Below, one piece after another: positions 1-11,404 of a stretch of DNA of 64,000 nucleotides. The stretch comes from Fragum whitleyi. Lineage: Eukaryota > Mollusca > Bivalvia > Cardiida > Cardiidae. Numbering within the stretch: the first letter of the stretch is position 1; every line of letters begins with the position of its first letter. The DNA lies in assembly GCA_948146395.1 (NCBI GenBank), contig OX411549.1, positions 38,487,692-38,551,691 on the forward strand. Reading direction: 5' to 3'. A program made the position numbers and the translations under genes. Below the pieces are notes generated by a model. It worked only from the letters and a program-made list of their open reading frames with translations. It was not told where the DNA came from and searched no databases.

Positions 1-125
1 TGCATAACTCTGCATCAAGAATAGAATTTTAATTTATCATGGATTTGCCAAAAAGCATCTTGGACTTCATTTTGATTATTGGAATCAAACATGAAGTACC
101 AGTATTATCTTTCTTTGCTTAAACT

Positions 126-554
126 TTGCACATATCTTTCGTTATTTTTATAAAAAGATTTGAATATTTCAAATATCAAAATCACTCATTATTCTGTCGC
201 CGCTGTAAAATGAATACGGCATTATTACAACAGGTTGCCGTTGTCATTTTATCACACTTCACGAAATTTGTCATTCCAACAGACATGTCCGGCAAATTTG
301 ACAAGGACACGATTTTGGGACAATGTCTGGCACTTTTTCTGGGTTTTACTTTCAGTCCAATTTGCCGAACGCAATTGGAACGTTTCCGTCTAAAATGGTG
401 TCTCTCAAGTTTTATCAAGGAGCTCAACCTGGTTACAGAGCTGCTGATGCGCATCCGCTACAATTCCCCAAATTTTCAAAAAAATAATCCACAGGTTCTG
501 ACTACTGTGTGTTTGGACAAACAAAATATTAAAACTCTAAAACCTGAATATTGA
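126..554 (+). other. Unassigned open reading frame, doubtful
   Basis: An open frame of 142 codons begins at a non-ATG codon; the first ATG is near base 210. In another frame an acceptor-like site (actttcag, ending about 354) is followed by an open stretch of about 43 codons to a TAA near 486. Neither frame resembles a family I know and no matching donor or second exon is visible. It may be a pseudo-exon or chance ORF in AT-rich DNA. The rest of 1-950 shows nothing recognisable. Confidence 0.15.
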
Positions 555-1000
555 GAAAACTGACAGTCATAGCTTAATCTGTAGGAAAAGCAATGATAAA
601 ATATATTTACCTTGCAGTATGAATAATAATAAAACAAATTAAGGAACAATCTCTCCGAAGCCATATTGTTCCCATTCCAAATATCTATACCATCACTTAA
701 CCCCAGTGTACATGTACAATACTCGAGTCACCTCTCTACCCAGGAACAGATGACAGAGATCAAAGGCAAGACGCGACACAAGTTACCAATTGTTAAACAC
801 AGATAGATTATACACACAGTTACTGATGTTTTATGCAACAGAATAATTATTTGCGGACTTAAAATAAATTTGATTTCTAGTTAGAATTTAGATCTTTATC
901 AATAATTTATAAGAGTGAATCGGAGATTTTGAATTTTTAGTCTATTTTTAACTTGTGTCTGCCCCATTTCACTCTCGAGTTCCCTGTGCAATTGCAAAAA

Positions 1001-2340
1001 AAAAACTAGAAAGCCATGAATGTAAATTAAAGCAAATAAATGTTTTGACTAGATTTTTAGATATTTGGGGTTCTACTGATGCTGAAAATGATTTTCAAAG
1101 TTTCAACTATATAACAGATAGAGAAATGACCTCTGCTATTAAAAGACATATTTTTCATCAAATCAAAATAATTTTTGGCTGCATGATAATGGGTCACCCA
1201 AAGATCATACCAAAAACGTTTGATTGATATCCATCAATTACATTCTGAGAAAATGTTTTTCATAGTTTCCACTATTTAACATATTGAGAATTGACCTCCA
1301 CCCATAAAATGTATATTTCTCATCCAATCAAACTAAATTTTGGTACACTGATAAATGGTCACTCAAGGATCATTCCAGTGAAATATAGTTGATATCCAAA
1401 AATCAGATTCTAAGAAAAATGATTTTCAAATTTTCCATTATATATAATATATAGAGAGATGACCTCTGCCCATAAAATGCATATTTTTCATCCAATCAAA
1501 ATAATTTTGGTACACTTAAAGAGTCACTCAAGGATCATTCCAGTGAAATTTGGTTGATATCCATCAGTTACATACTGAGAAAATGATTTTCAAAGTTTCC
1601 ACTTTGTAACATACAGAGAAATGACCTCTGCCCATAAAATGCATATTTTTCATCCGATCACAATGATTTTTTGTAGACTGATAAAGGGTCACTCAAGGAT
1701 CATTTCAGTGAAATTTGGTTGATATCCATCAGTTACATTCTGAGAAAATGATTTTCAAAGTTTCCACTTTATAACATATAGAGAAATGACCTCTGCCCAT
1801 AAAATGCATATTTTTCATCCGATCACAATGATTTTTTGTAGACTGATAAATGGTCACTCAAGGATCCTTCCAGTGAAATTTGGTTTATATCCATTAGTTA
1901 CTCTCTGAGAAAATGATTTTCAAAGTTTCCACTATATAACATATAGAGAAATGACCTCCGCCCATAAAATGCATATTTTCCATCCGATCACAATGATTTT
2001 TTTGTAGACTGATAAAGGGTCACCCAAGGATCATTCATGTAAAATTTAATTGGTATCCATTTATTAGAATCTGAGAAAACTCACTTTTTACCATATTTGG
2101 AAATTAGCCACGCCCATTAAATCCTTGTTTTTCATTGGATCAAAATGTCTTGAACAACTATGAAAGAGGGGCACCAAAGGATCATTCCTGTGAAGTTTGG
2201 TTGAAATCCATCCAGTAGTTTCTGAGGAGAAGATTTTTAAAGAAAAGTTTACGACCGGACGCACGCACGCAAGCACGGACGGACGCACGACGGACACAAC
2301 GCCATGACAATAGCCCCAGTGGCTTTCAGCCAGTGGAGCA
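1001..2340 (+). repeat. 165-bp tandem-repeat mobile element, copy 1
   Basis: About seven diverged units of about 165 bp follow one another. Each contains a tgagaaaatgattttcaaag block, an atgacctctgcccataaaatg block and a ggtcactcaaggatcattcc block. The array ends in a GGACGCACG-rich stretch and a tail containing tagccccagtggc. The left end contains ctagaaagccatgaatg. A second copy lies in the opposite orientation at about 25150-26000 with matching ends, so this is a defined element and not a simple satellite. Peptide-like frames in the units are periodic by-products of the repeat. Confidence 0.7.
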
Positions 2341-2548
2341 AAAAAAAAAAAAAGCAAAGTGAGTCTGGGGCCAATGATATTATTGGTTAAATATTTTGAT
2401 GCATTTGGGAATTTCCAGTATAATTTTATTTATTGGGTCAATGTTCCCATATTCCAACCCCAAAAAGATCGAAAATGAAGCTGTTTCTGTGCAAAAAAGT
2501 GTTTCCTTCCATTTGTCATTACTAGCAGGTGACTTATTCTAGATGTTA

Positions 2549-3648
2549 CAGAGGAATCCGCTTATTAGCAACTCCTATTTGTCAGAGGAAAAGTTGCTAT
2601 TAAGCGGATGTTTCTATTATCCGATATCTCGTTTCATTTAGTTTTCAACTTCCGGAAATGCACGAGCACGTCGTCGGCTTGAATCAGTGGGGATTAATTC
2701 ATTTACGTTTGATCAGTCCCATTCAATTGATAGTATTTCAATGATGAAAAAAATAGTTAAATGGAAATGTCTTTTTAGTTTATTCGCCCGACTTCCAGTA
2801 GCTTCTAAAGTCGCCGTATGATACAAATTAAACGTCGGCCACTATGGCGGTTCGCGAACGGATGAGCCAAATTAAATTAAATTACCTTTTAAAGACTATC
2901 CATAAGATTTAATTCCTCAATTTATGTGATTTAGTTAGACTGGCGAGTAAACACGAGAGAAAAGTGTGTCGGTTTGAAAACTCACACAACCCCGACCATG
3001 CCAGGTGGTCGGCGGACCCTTTGAAGTTGGGTCAATCTTTGAGAAATTTACAGCGTGACGTCATATTAAAACTCGGTTAGACAAGAAATACTATGACTTT
3101 CTAGAATCTTTACCGCTCGGATATTTCGATTAGGATAATAATTTCTGATCTGAAGTAAGTAATTTTCGTTTTCAAATGATTTCGATACGTTATTTTTTCC
3201 ACCGCGTATTTACAGAAAATTCCGTCTCAATTTCAGTAACGTAAGCATGTTTTCTGCAAAATAATCTCATCCTTTTAAAAGATTTGAAAAAAAAGATAAA
3301 ACAAACTCGGAAGCGGGCCGCATTTGAACGATCGCGAATCATTAAAAAGCCGGGCGGGATCGTCGTAAATTCGAAGAATATAAAGCAAAGCATTCGTTCC
3401 AGACTTTAATTAACTCTAACACGAGCAAACAGCGATTATGAATCGGGTAAAGGTGCGATCAACAACTTGACGCGTCTGTGTGTACTTTATGGATCGCGAC
3501 ATCACTTGTCAAAGTTTCTATTATCCGAGTTCCGATTATCCGACAAATTTTACTTAGGCTAAAGAAGAAATGGTTTTGTGCTAGAGGAAAAGTTGCTAAT
3601 ATCCGAAATATCCCGATTATCCGAGTTGCTAATAAAGGGATTCTACTG
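2549..3648. mobile_element. Pogo/Tigger-like nonautonomous DNA transposon
   Basis: The ends form terminal inverted repeats of about 26 bp: CAG(A/T)(G/A)GAATCC at both ends followed by TTATTAGCAACTC, each next to a TA dinucleotide as expected for TA target duplication. Subterminal copies of a TTATCCGA-type motif are scattered near both ends. No transposase frame is visible. The CAGTAGAATCC-type terminus resembles pogo/Tigger elements; superfamily placement is inference. Confidence 0.6.
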
Positions 3649-3727
3649 TATTAAATTTGCAGGGATCATTTTAGGTTGAGATCTGTGCAAATTCTCTCAT
3701 TTGAAGTAATCAAGGGCGGAAAAGATG

Positions 3728-3990
3728 TGCCCGACATGGGACTAGAACCTACGACCCCCGGAACACTAGCATGGCGCTCTGCCATCTGAGCTAACTTGGC
3801 ACCTGGTCATGAGTCTACCCAATGTCGATCACTATACTCCCCCCCCCCCTCTAAACCAATTGGAGCCAGTCCCGAATGGCCGAACCAAGCGTTCTCCTTT
3901 TGTGCCCGATAAGGGACCCAAACCCACGACTCCCGGAACACTAGCACACCGCTCTACCATCTGAGCTAACCGGGCACCTGGTCATGGGTC
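3728..3990 (-). repeat. Two tandem tRNA-Thr-like SINE units
   Basis: On the minus strand two tRNA-like heads (about 3728-3802 and 3897-3975) lie about 170 bp apart. Each has an A-box-like TTAGCTCAGATGG and a B-box-like GGTTC/TNGNCCC, and each is followed by the same tctacccaat-containing body. The anticodon loop reads CTAGTGT, giving an AGT (Thr) anticodon, but the 5' side of the anticodon stem no longer pairs. These are therefore SINE units or tRNA pseudogenes, not working tRNAs. A poly-C run (3840-3850) lies between them. Confidence 0.55.
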
Positions 3991-4027
3991 TACCCAATAT
4001 CAATCACTACACATTTTTCTGCCAGAA

Positions 4028-4401
4028 ATGACAAGTGGTAGGAGGTCTCGCAGGCCCAACTACATGGATGATATTATGGTATGTTTTAAGTTTATAGAAA
4101 TACAAAAGAATTATTTTCTTTTAAAATCCATTTAGTTTTATCAATCTAACCTAGACATATTCTCAATTATTATTTTCAGAATTGTTCAGAACCAATAGTT
4201 ATAGAAGAAGAGTCAGACAAGGAGTCAGAAGAAAATTTTGAGTTGGATGAAGAAGGAGATTGGGAGGGTGTCAGTACAGAATATACAAACAAAGCCAAAG
4301 CTGATAGTGACGAGGAAGAGATGAATTTGAATTTCAGGGATATTATGACTCTACAGAAAAAGCAATATCAAATGTTTTGTGATATATACCAGTTTTCATG
4401 A
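4028..4401 (+). CDS. Possible small two-exon acidic protein
   Basis: I do not recognise this protein. Exon 1 (4028-4078) encodes 17 residues with an Arg-rich start (SGRRSRRP) and ends at a GTATGT donor. Exon 2 (4180-4401) follows a ttttcag acceptor in the same phase and encodes 73 residues to a TGA. It is strongly acidic (EEESDKESEE, then DSDEEE) and ends in a Gln/Lys-rich helix-like tail. An ATTAAA poly(A)-type hexamer lies at 4423-4428. The splice sites, phase and polyadenylation hexamer agree, but the product is short and sits between transposons, so it could be a remnant of a transposon gene. The basic-then-acidic composition would suit a nuclear protein, but that is speculation. Confidence 0.35.
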
Positions 4402-4870
4402 TGAAAAACATGATACATGTTAATTAAACAAATTGATTTAAGGTCTATTTTTACTTTTATTTGGACTCCTTGATTTTCCTCCGGACTCCTTGACTTCTCA
4501 AGTTGGGAGCCCAATGGACTCCTTGCTCCGAGAAGGTAGTGTCGAACCCTGCAGAAATCTCATTCAAATTGGCTAAATGAGAGAAAAATCTCAGCAATAT
4601 ATATTTCTCAGAAAGGATTTGGTTCAATTTGCCATTGAAATCTCAGTATGTCTCATACAGTCCAACTGAATGAGATCTTTTGGAATTGAAATTCTGAGCC
4701 AGAATTATCCCTGATTTTGCATGCGAAATTTGATTGTGTGGCCTGATTTTTTTAAATATTTCATTGACCATCTGCCCCATTAATTGAAACAAAAGGTATC
4801 TCCAAATAACTGTTAATTTTTTATGGAGGAAAAAAACTTAAATGCACTCATCTTACCCCACCCACTAACA
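4402..4870. other. Spacer with no recognised feature
   Basis: AT-rich sequence between the small two-exon gene and the CCCCGGG element. No gene, hairpin or repeat unit was recognised. Confidence 0.4.
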
Positions 4871-6279
4871 CCTGCCATGGGGTCTTACTATTTACCCCGG
4901 GAACCCCGGGAACTCGGAATTACCCCGGGAAACCTAATATTAGTATACAGCGGGTATGTTTGTACTATAAATTGCACTTTGAACGATGGATTTATGAAAA
5001 TATCTCTATTGGTTGAAGATAGGTTTCAATATACTCATGTATTGCCACTTATGTACTTAGAACGCATGACGTTTTCTCCTGTTTTTTCAACCTTTTTAAG
5101 TTGGACCCGGGGTAATTCTATCAATATTGAAATCGTTTTGAATTTTAACACTGGAAGAATTTCTACGTCTGTAACAATAAATTTTTGTTGCCAAAGTTTA
5201 TATTAACAGAATTTAAATCTCGATGAACAATACCCCGAGATCATTTCATTGATGGAAACACCTAAATTAGGGAATCGTTGCATTAATGAAATCACTATGA
5301 ACTTACCCCGGGGAAGATGTTCGTTGATGGGAACGCCAACTGTATTGGGCCTTGGATAATTGTATCATCAGTGAAACCGCTGGTAACTTATCACCTCAAT
5401 GTTTGAAATACTAAATTGAGGACAGGGATCTATTGTATTTCTAGCAAAACTGTTAAAAACGCTTTACACTTACCCCGGGAATATTTTATATGATTGAAAC
5501 ACCTAAGCGACAGGACCCGGGGTAATATAACACAATTGGAATCGCAATGAAATTACCCCGGTGATCTCCTTCATGTTAAAAAATAAACTAATTTGGGTCG
5601 ACCTATAGATTCTGTTTTTTCACAACATTGAAATCGAATTTAACATTTACCCCGGGAATCTTGCAATGCTAGCAATATTAACTTTATATAACCTGGGGTG
5701 TTTCTACCAAGGCTTTTGTATTCAGGCTGTTTTTGTGTTTGCATATACTCTCACCTTTGACCTTTTATATACTTAGGATATTAAATTATTTCTTCATTTA
5801 AAAAAAATCGAAAATCAGAGTATTGTGCGCTTCTAAGACAATTACCCCGGGAAGCAAAATGTCCGACGAATCGTTACCCCGGGAAAGATTATCAATATGA
5901 CATAGATTAATCCTAAATTGGATCGTAAGTAATTTTGAATGTAGTTACGACTTTTTGGGAATACGCATTGAATTAAGTACAATAAACTTTTTGTTAAACC
6001 AGGTCCAATTCTTTATTACAAACTAACTTAAATATGAATAAGAATAAATACACGAGTTATCGATATCGCATTTCTCTCGCCTGTCTATGCGATTCCCGGG
6101 GTAACTAGTCATTTTTTATTCACACAGGGGAAATGACTCCCGGGGTAATAAGTCAAATTTCGATGAGAAATGTATTTGGTCTTTACAAATTGGTGTCATG
6201 TTAAAATAGCTCACATAATGGTATATATGTGTTACCAGATTGTTTTTCGTTCACATATCTTGCTTAACACTGCAACAAT

Positions 6280-7028
6280 ATGAAATTTGCTGTTATAGGT
6301 GATAGCTACGTCAGTAGACTCGAAAGATACGTCAACAGCGAAAGACACCAAGCAATGAAATACAATTATTTTGGAATCCCGGGAATGACAACATCTTCAA
6401 AATTTGACCGGGCGTTCGAAGACTTGAAAGAATTTAATCCAAGATAACATTTCTTTTCATATATATATACGGATTGGTCATTCATTTCAACGATATAAAA
6501 ACAACAGGTAAAAACCATTCAGTTGATTATATTCATTACTGTTCAAAGTTTTGTTAACTTTTATGCAAAGAAAAACTTTATGAATGGATAACTGGTACTT
6601 TTTTTAATTATTCATGCAATTATGAACATAATTAATATTTTTGTATATTTTTCAGATACGTTTTGCTGCACGTGGATGGAAACGACCTGAAGTGGGACAG
6701 CGACATCTACGGTGTTTTTATAGATATAGTATTGTGTACTGCTAGGATTTTAGAGTGTGAGAGTGTTAAAGGTATTTGGGTGTGTGGTGTTTGTGAGCGG
6801 GGAAAATTTCCAAGTCATACAGGGTTAAACAGAACAAAATTCAACAGACAAAGAAGACAACTGAACAATCTATTAAGACAACGTTTCGATAAACAGTTCG
6901 TAGATATACAAAAGAGTGTAAAATATCCCAGACACTATGAAACTGATCTAGTGCATCCAAAATATGGTGTGGGTTTAAAGTTGTTCGCTGACAATGTGGT
7001 TCGCTGCTTTAAACCTTTTGACAAATGA
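6280..7028 (+). CDS. SGNH/GDSL-family hydrolase carried by the CCCCGGG element
   Basis: Predicted 178-residue SGNH hydrolase-fold protein from two exons, 6280-6443 and 6656-7028. All four family blocks are visible: block I GDSY (Ser9), block II Gly35 in FGIPGMT, block III GND (Asn64) in LLHVDGNDL, and block V DLVHP (Asp152, His155). Length suits a minimal single-domain member; there is no signal peptide. Family members act as esterases or lipases, and SGNH-type domains are also known in several retroelement ORFs. The substrate here is unknown. The join gives a smooth family-like NPR-YVLLH reading, and the acceptor ttttcag is good, but the intron would begin AT instead of GT, so this copy may be mis-spliced or decayed. 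Without splicing, a TAA at 6445 stops the frame after 55 codons. Confidence 0.65.
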
Positions 7029-7199
7029 GAAATAACAAATGTATATATTGTATGATGTGTTATCAAGTTGTTCATGTTGAGTAAATATTATATATAAAGC
7101 CACATCTTCTTCGTTGCGTACAATTTCATCTCCTTTATAACCTTCATATCATCAACCTTTAACACTAAAAAAATTAACGTTTAACTATAAAAACATACA

Positions 7200-7526
7200 C
7201 TATACAATTGAGCTGTATAAAAAATACAATTTCATTCCTTCATTATAACAAATACTTGTTTCGCATATGAAATATGTTTCCCGGGGTAATTTCATATGGT
7301 ACAGTGCATTACCTATGTCTAATGTGTTCAAATAAGAAAGGTTGTTGTTTATTTTCAAATGCGTGAAAATTGAAACTTCGAACAAGGCAGGATTTAGGTC
7401 TCTGCGGTTTTTCATACAATAATTAACACTTAAATCATTACCCCGGGGATCTTCTCTGTGTGCATTTACATAGTCGGAATGTAGAGTATAATGAATATCG
7501 ATAGTACAATCCACGGGAAGTTCCAA
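7200..7526 (-). other. Unassigned minus-strand open frame in the CCCCGGG element
   Basis: An open frame of 108 codons that extends further upstream, without an ATG, to about 7610. Where the element's motif is read in this frame it yields Leu-Pro-Arg or Pro-Gly-Val tripeptides. It may be chance openness around repeated motifs. No family is recognised. Confidence 0.15.
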
Positions 7527-8107
7527 TTGCGGGACCCGGGGTAACTCTATTAAACAGCATACCCCGGGAATACTACGGAACGTTAACTTCAGGGGACCCG
7601 TGGTAAATTAACTTCAAATAGTTGATACAATGTCCCGGTAAACTTCATCACAAAACAATTTGTTCAGGAAAAGAACAATACCCCGGGAATTTACCCTGCT
7701 ATTGAATCTTATACATAGTGGTACCCGGGGTAATTGATTCGATATACCTACCCCGGGAAACATTTCTACGCTTGTCTGTCAACATAATGGGACCCGGGGT
7801 AATTCAGGAAATACCACGGGAACATGATATATATGTTAACTTCGGGGACAATGGGTATTTCAGCACAGACTTATTAAACAAGGATTTCTACATCAGAAGA
7901 TATGTTTCTTAAATAACTTGTTAACTAGGTAAATTCCTGTTGTTAACATTGGGATGAAAACTGATGGGGATTCCCGGGGTACGAGAGATATATTAACATA
8001 ACCTTTTTCGTATGACTTTCAATTTTTCAATTATTTATTATGAATTATACAAGAAAAATATGTTTTTTAAAATAACGATCGAATTTATTTCATACAAGAT
8101 ACATATT

Positions 8108-8108
<1 letters not shown>

Positions 8109-8141
<33 letters not shown>
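8109..8141. repeat. (TA)n microsatellite
   Basis: About 16 TA repeats, immediately inside the right terminal inverted repeat of the 4880-8206 element. Confidence 0.9.
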
Positions 8142-8143
<2 letters not shown>

Positions 8144-8574
8144 TTTCCCGGGGTAATTCCGAGTTCCCGGGGTTTCCCGGGGTTCCCGGGGTAAATAGTA
8201 AGACCGCCTGCCATGTTAGACAAAGAAGACGTTAAAGAATGACGAGAAATTGACGCGATAGACGATAATTAAACTCACCGCCTCCTCCATTTGATCGTCA
8301 CTCATTTGCTCCGGCTCAGAGTCTGACATGACGTTGTTTATGTCAGAATAAAGGTGTCAAAATAGGTTTTCTTTCTCTTTGCCGGTTGTTTTCGCGCTAC
8401 CGGAAGTCTCAAATTGATTACCATTTAATGAACGGGACGGACAATTTTCCTAAATAAAGGACTTTTTATTTTCAAATATAGCAGCATTATTCAGTTAAAT
8501 GTTACTCATTTTTCTTTTAAAAATACGCAGAACACTTTTTCCTTGTGTTTTTACGCTCTTCATATTTAGCTCCA

Positions 8575-10245
8575 CTTAAAGCAAGCGGGCTATTATTATT
8601 TATAGTGAAAACGGCCCGTAATTTAGTCAAAACGGCCCAAATCGTTTTATTCAATTGGTCAAAACGACCCAAACCCATCTATTATGATTTATTCTTTTAT
8701 TTTCTAGTTTCAAATAAATTTTAAAAATAATAATTTTTCGTGAATGAAAAACTTGAATGTCTCTTACGAAGAATTGTAAATATTTCATAATTTGGGGCGT
8801 TATAGTATTAAAAAATGATTTTAAACTGGCATGTTTAAAGCAGAAGTCAATTAAAGTAAAGCCTTAAAACTAAAGGTATTTGTTAAGGTGTGAAATGTCA
8901 ATCACATGTTATCATTTTTAGCGGCGATTTCAATCACTCCAGAATTACTATTTCATGCTAGATTACCTGAAAAATAGTATACATGTAGTTGAGTCTCATT
9001 CATGTACATAAAATACATGATTTCAAATGCTAAAATAACTATCTCAATCTAAAAGTAAATGGTCATTTATGATAAGAACCTGAGTTCGATTCCCGGGAGC
9101 GGCTATCGATCTTGGTTCCTTCATTGGCCCACACATTCGAGAGGGATTAATCTAAGTTGTAAGAACTTGTTTCCCAATCGATGTAAAATAAATAGGTTTA
9201 AACCAATTCACTAATATAATGTTTCTTGTAAAATTAATATTAGGCCAGAGATGATTAATTAAACACCTTCCGCCCCCGTCAGAATGTTACCGACTTTTCA
9301 AAATATATTGTTAATTAATATATATTTACAGTGCTTTTAATTTCACTGATATAATGTTTCTTGTAAAATTAAGATAAAGGAACGAAATGCTTAGGTAAAC
9401 ACCTCCCCCTTCATCAGAATGTTACTTTACTTTCAAAAAATCTAGTGACTGCTTCTAAATAATTGCTCTCTTAAAAGATTTTACAAGCAGTTTTACGAAA
9501 TATTAAAACATTCAAGATAAAAAGAGCAAAATAATCCATATTGTCTTTTTGTAGCTACATTAAATTATGATAAAGACGACCGTGCATCGATTATTCAAGT
9601 ACTAATACACCATGCCAAAACCTTTATGTTACGCCAGTGAATTAAAAGAGCATATGTGGCATTAGTAAGATAAATATTTCTAGTAATGCTTTTCAGTAAT
9701 AGGGTTAACACAAGCACTTTTATTTGTCAAAAGAGAAATGCATTAGATAATGAAAATTGCCTTAAAAAGTTTTGACCATTGTTGTGTGAAACTGAACCTA
9801 TCAACTTTGCCAGAGAGAGTTTTGTATTCACATGAAAAAAAAAGCGTATATAATTTTCCATTAGCTTAAAATTTTGATTGGTCAAAGTTTAAGCCACAGG
9901 TGTCTTGAATCTGTGCATAAAAAAACCCTTAGTTGTCAAATAAATAAAAATATGTTATAAATTGAAGTACAACACTACTTATATACGATTAATCTTATAC
10001 CCTAAATTTCCATAGACACAACATTTCTCTAACGAAGCTTTCAATAAAATAATCAAATCTTAATCAAACACTTTTTGATTTATTCATTTTCAAAGTGATA
10101 ATATTTGGGTAAATATTATTTGGGCCGTTTCGACCGAATGAAAAATCAGCTTTGGCCGTTTTGACCAACTTAAGGGCCGTTTTGACTAAAGAGCAGACCG
10201 TTTGACTCTGGGCCGTTTTGACTTTGGGCCGCTTTGACTTGCTCC
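8575..10245. mobile_element. Nonautonomous DNA element with TCAAAACGGCCC motifs
   Basis: Left end carries GTGAAAACGGCCC, TTAGTCAAAACGGCCC and TTGGTCAAAACGACCC. The right end carries at least six copies in reverse complement, including the same TTAGTCAAAACGGCCC / TTGGTCAAAACGGCC pair in mirrored order. The outermost bases (GCAAG) also match as an inverted repeat. The interior is AT-rich with no coding frame. Exact ends and target duplication are unclear. Confidence 0.55.
9062..9215 (+). repeat. Possible tRNA-derived SINE fragment
   Basis: Contains a B-box-like GAGTTCGATTCCCGGG, then an unknown body ending cccaatcgatgtaaaataaa. No A box is visible. It lies inside the CGGCCC-motif element. Confidence 0.25.
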
Positions 10246-10440
10246 TGACGAGTACGCCTTACGTCCGCGCGTCCGTTCGTCCCGAGGCTGTACCGGGCTA
10301 ATCAGTCGTTGCGCATTGAAAATCGTTTCATCAGAAAGTACTTGATGGATTTCAACCAAATTTCCCGTGAATGTTCCTTGTGTGACCCTCCCTTAGACCA
10401 GCCATAGAATTTTAATCAGTCGAATATAATAAATTGTCTG
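10246..10440 (-). repeat. Fragment of the 165-bp tandem-repeat family
   Basis: Begins with a GTCCGCGCGTCCG-type stretch, followed by tggatttcaaccaaatttcc and gaatgttccttgtgtgaccc, as at the 25.15-kb copy. Only about one unit is present. Confidence 0.45.
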
Positions 10441-11400
10441 TCATCTGTCATCTGGATTGACGGTAGAAATCGGCGGCAAAGGCAAGAAAATTGGCCTTAA
10501 ACCGATTTAGGTTATTTGAGTAAAAGTAGAGAAGCATATGTTATTTTTTAAAGCCATATTATTAGAATATTTTATAACTTCTTTTCGACACCATTTTTAT
10601 ACCACAATTCGAATGAGTTGGCGAACCCGTGCAACTTAACACCGTTTGGAACTTGGAAGGGTAAATAATTCGTGATAACAAGGAATGATAGACGAATCAG
10701 GGGTTGTTTAAAAAAAAAAAAAACAAAAAAAAGAACCATATGGTCGAGTGCCACCGTGAATTTCTCTGTAATTTTGTGTATAGTTGCCTTTCTCATGGGT
10801 ATCTTCTCGGGTTTGCCTATTCGGAATAATTACAGGCCATCAAAAACTGCTTCCTTTGTACATTGCTGAAGCTCGCAGATCCTGATCAACATGGCCAAGC
10901 GGAACGATATTGATGTCTACCATTGTCACATCGAAAATTCAACTGTATAAAAGTCACCAGACTTTCAAAAACAGTACTTTCTCTCGAGAAAAACCGATGT
11001 TATGGACTCCTTAGAGGGCACTTGTCCGGTCATGCTAACGGACAATGTCATCCATCGATAAGACATAAGAACCTAAATTACGGTTTTAAAATTGAACATA
11101 CACTCTTAAGATTCCTTTGATCTACCTCTGTGACGGAAATGTGAAGAAGTAAAGTATATTCGATGCACGGGCCTGCGATAGCTACAAGTTCATAACTGAA
11201 CCACTGTCACCTGATCGAGGTTACACACGGATCTGGATGACAACATTTTTTCAGATCTCCCTAGCCATAAAAGAGTTTTTGTGGTGTTTGAACAAAAGCC
11301 TGAGTCTTCATTCTGGTTCAGAGATGAGATCTTGCTGATTGAGGTACTCGTGACGTAGACGATCATCCTTCGGAGGCATGCGCTGATTTTGTCTTCCTTG
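10441..11400. other. Spacer with no recognised gene
   Basis: Contains an A/T-rich run near 10708-10732 and short open frames on both strands that show no family resemblance or splice support. Confidence 0.4.
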
Positions 11401-11404
11401 AATG

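Larger units (their letters stand above)
4880..8206. mobile_element. TIR element with dispersed CCCCGGGAA motifs and an SGNH hydrolase gene
   Basis: Left end GGTCTTACTATTTACCCCGG (from 4881) is matched in reverse complement at the right end (to 8205). Homology runs about 55-65 bp inward; the right TIR carries one extra CCCCGGGAA unit. Both sides are flanked by CCTGCCATG (4871-4879 and 8207-8215), a 9-bp target duplication. About 25 exact or near copies of TACCCCGGGAA or its complement are spread throughout, including one inside the hydrolase exon. A (TA)16 run lies at 8109-8141 next to the right TIR. No transposase is recognised. A 9-bp duplication is seen in Mutator- and Merlin-type elements, but I cannot assign a superfamily. 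Confidence 0.8.

Noticed and set aside
955..1227. 90-codon frame resembling a frame at 25745-25927
   Set aside because: The resemblance comes from both lying in the same 165-bp repeat family; later units in the array are not open.
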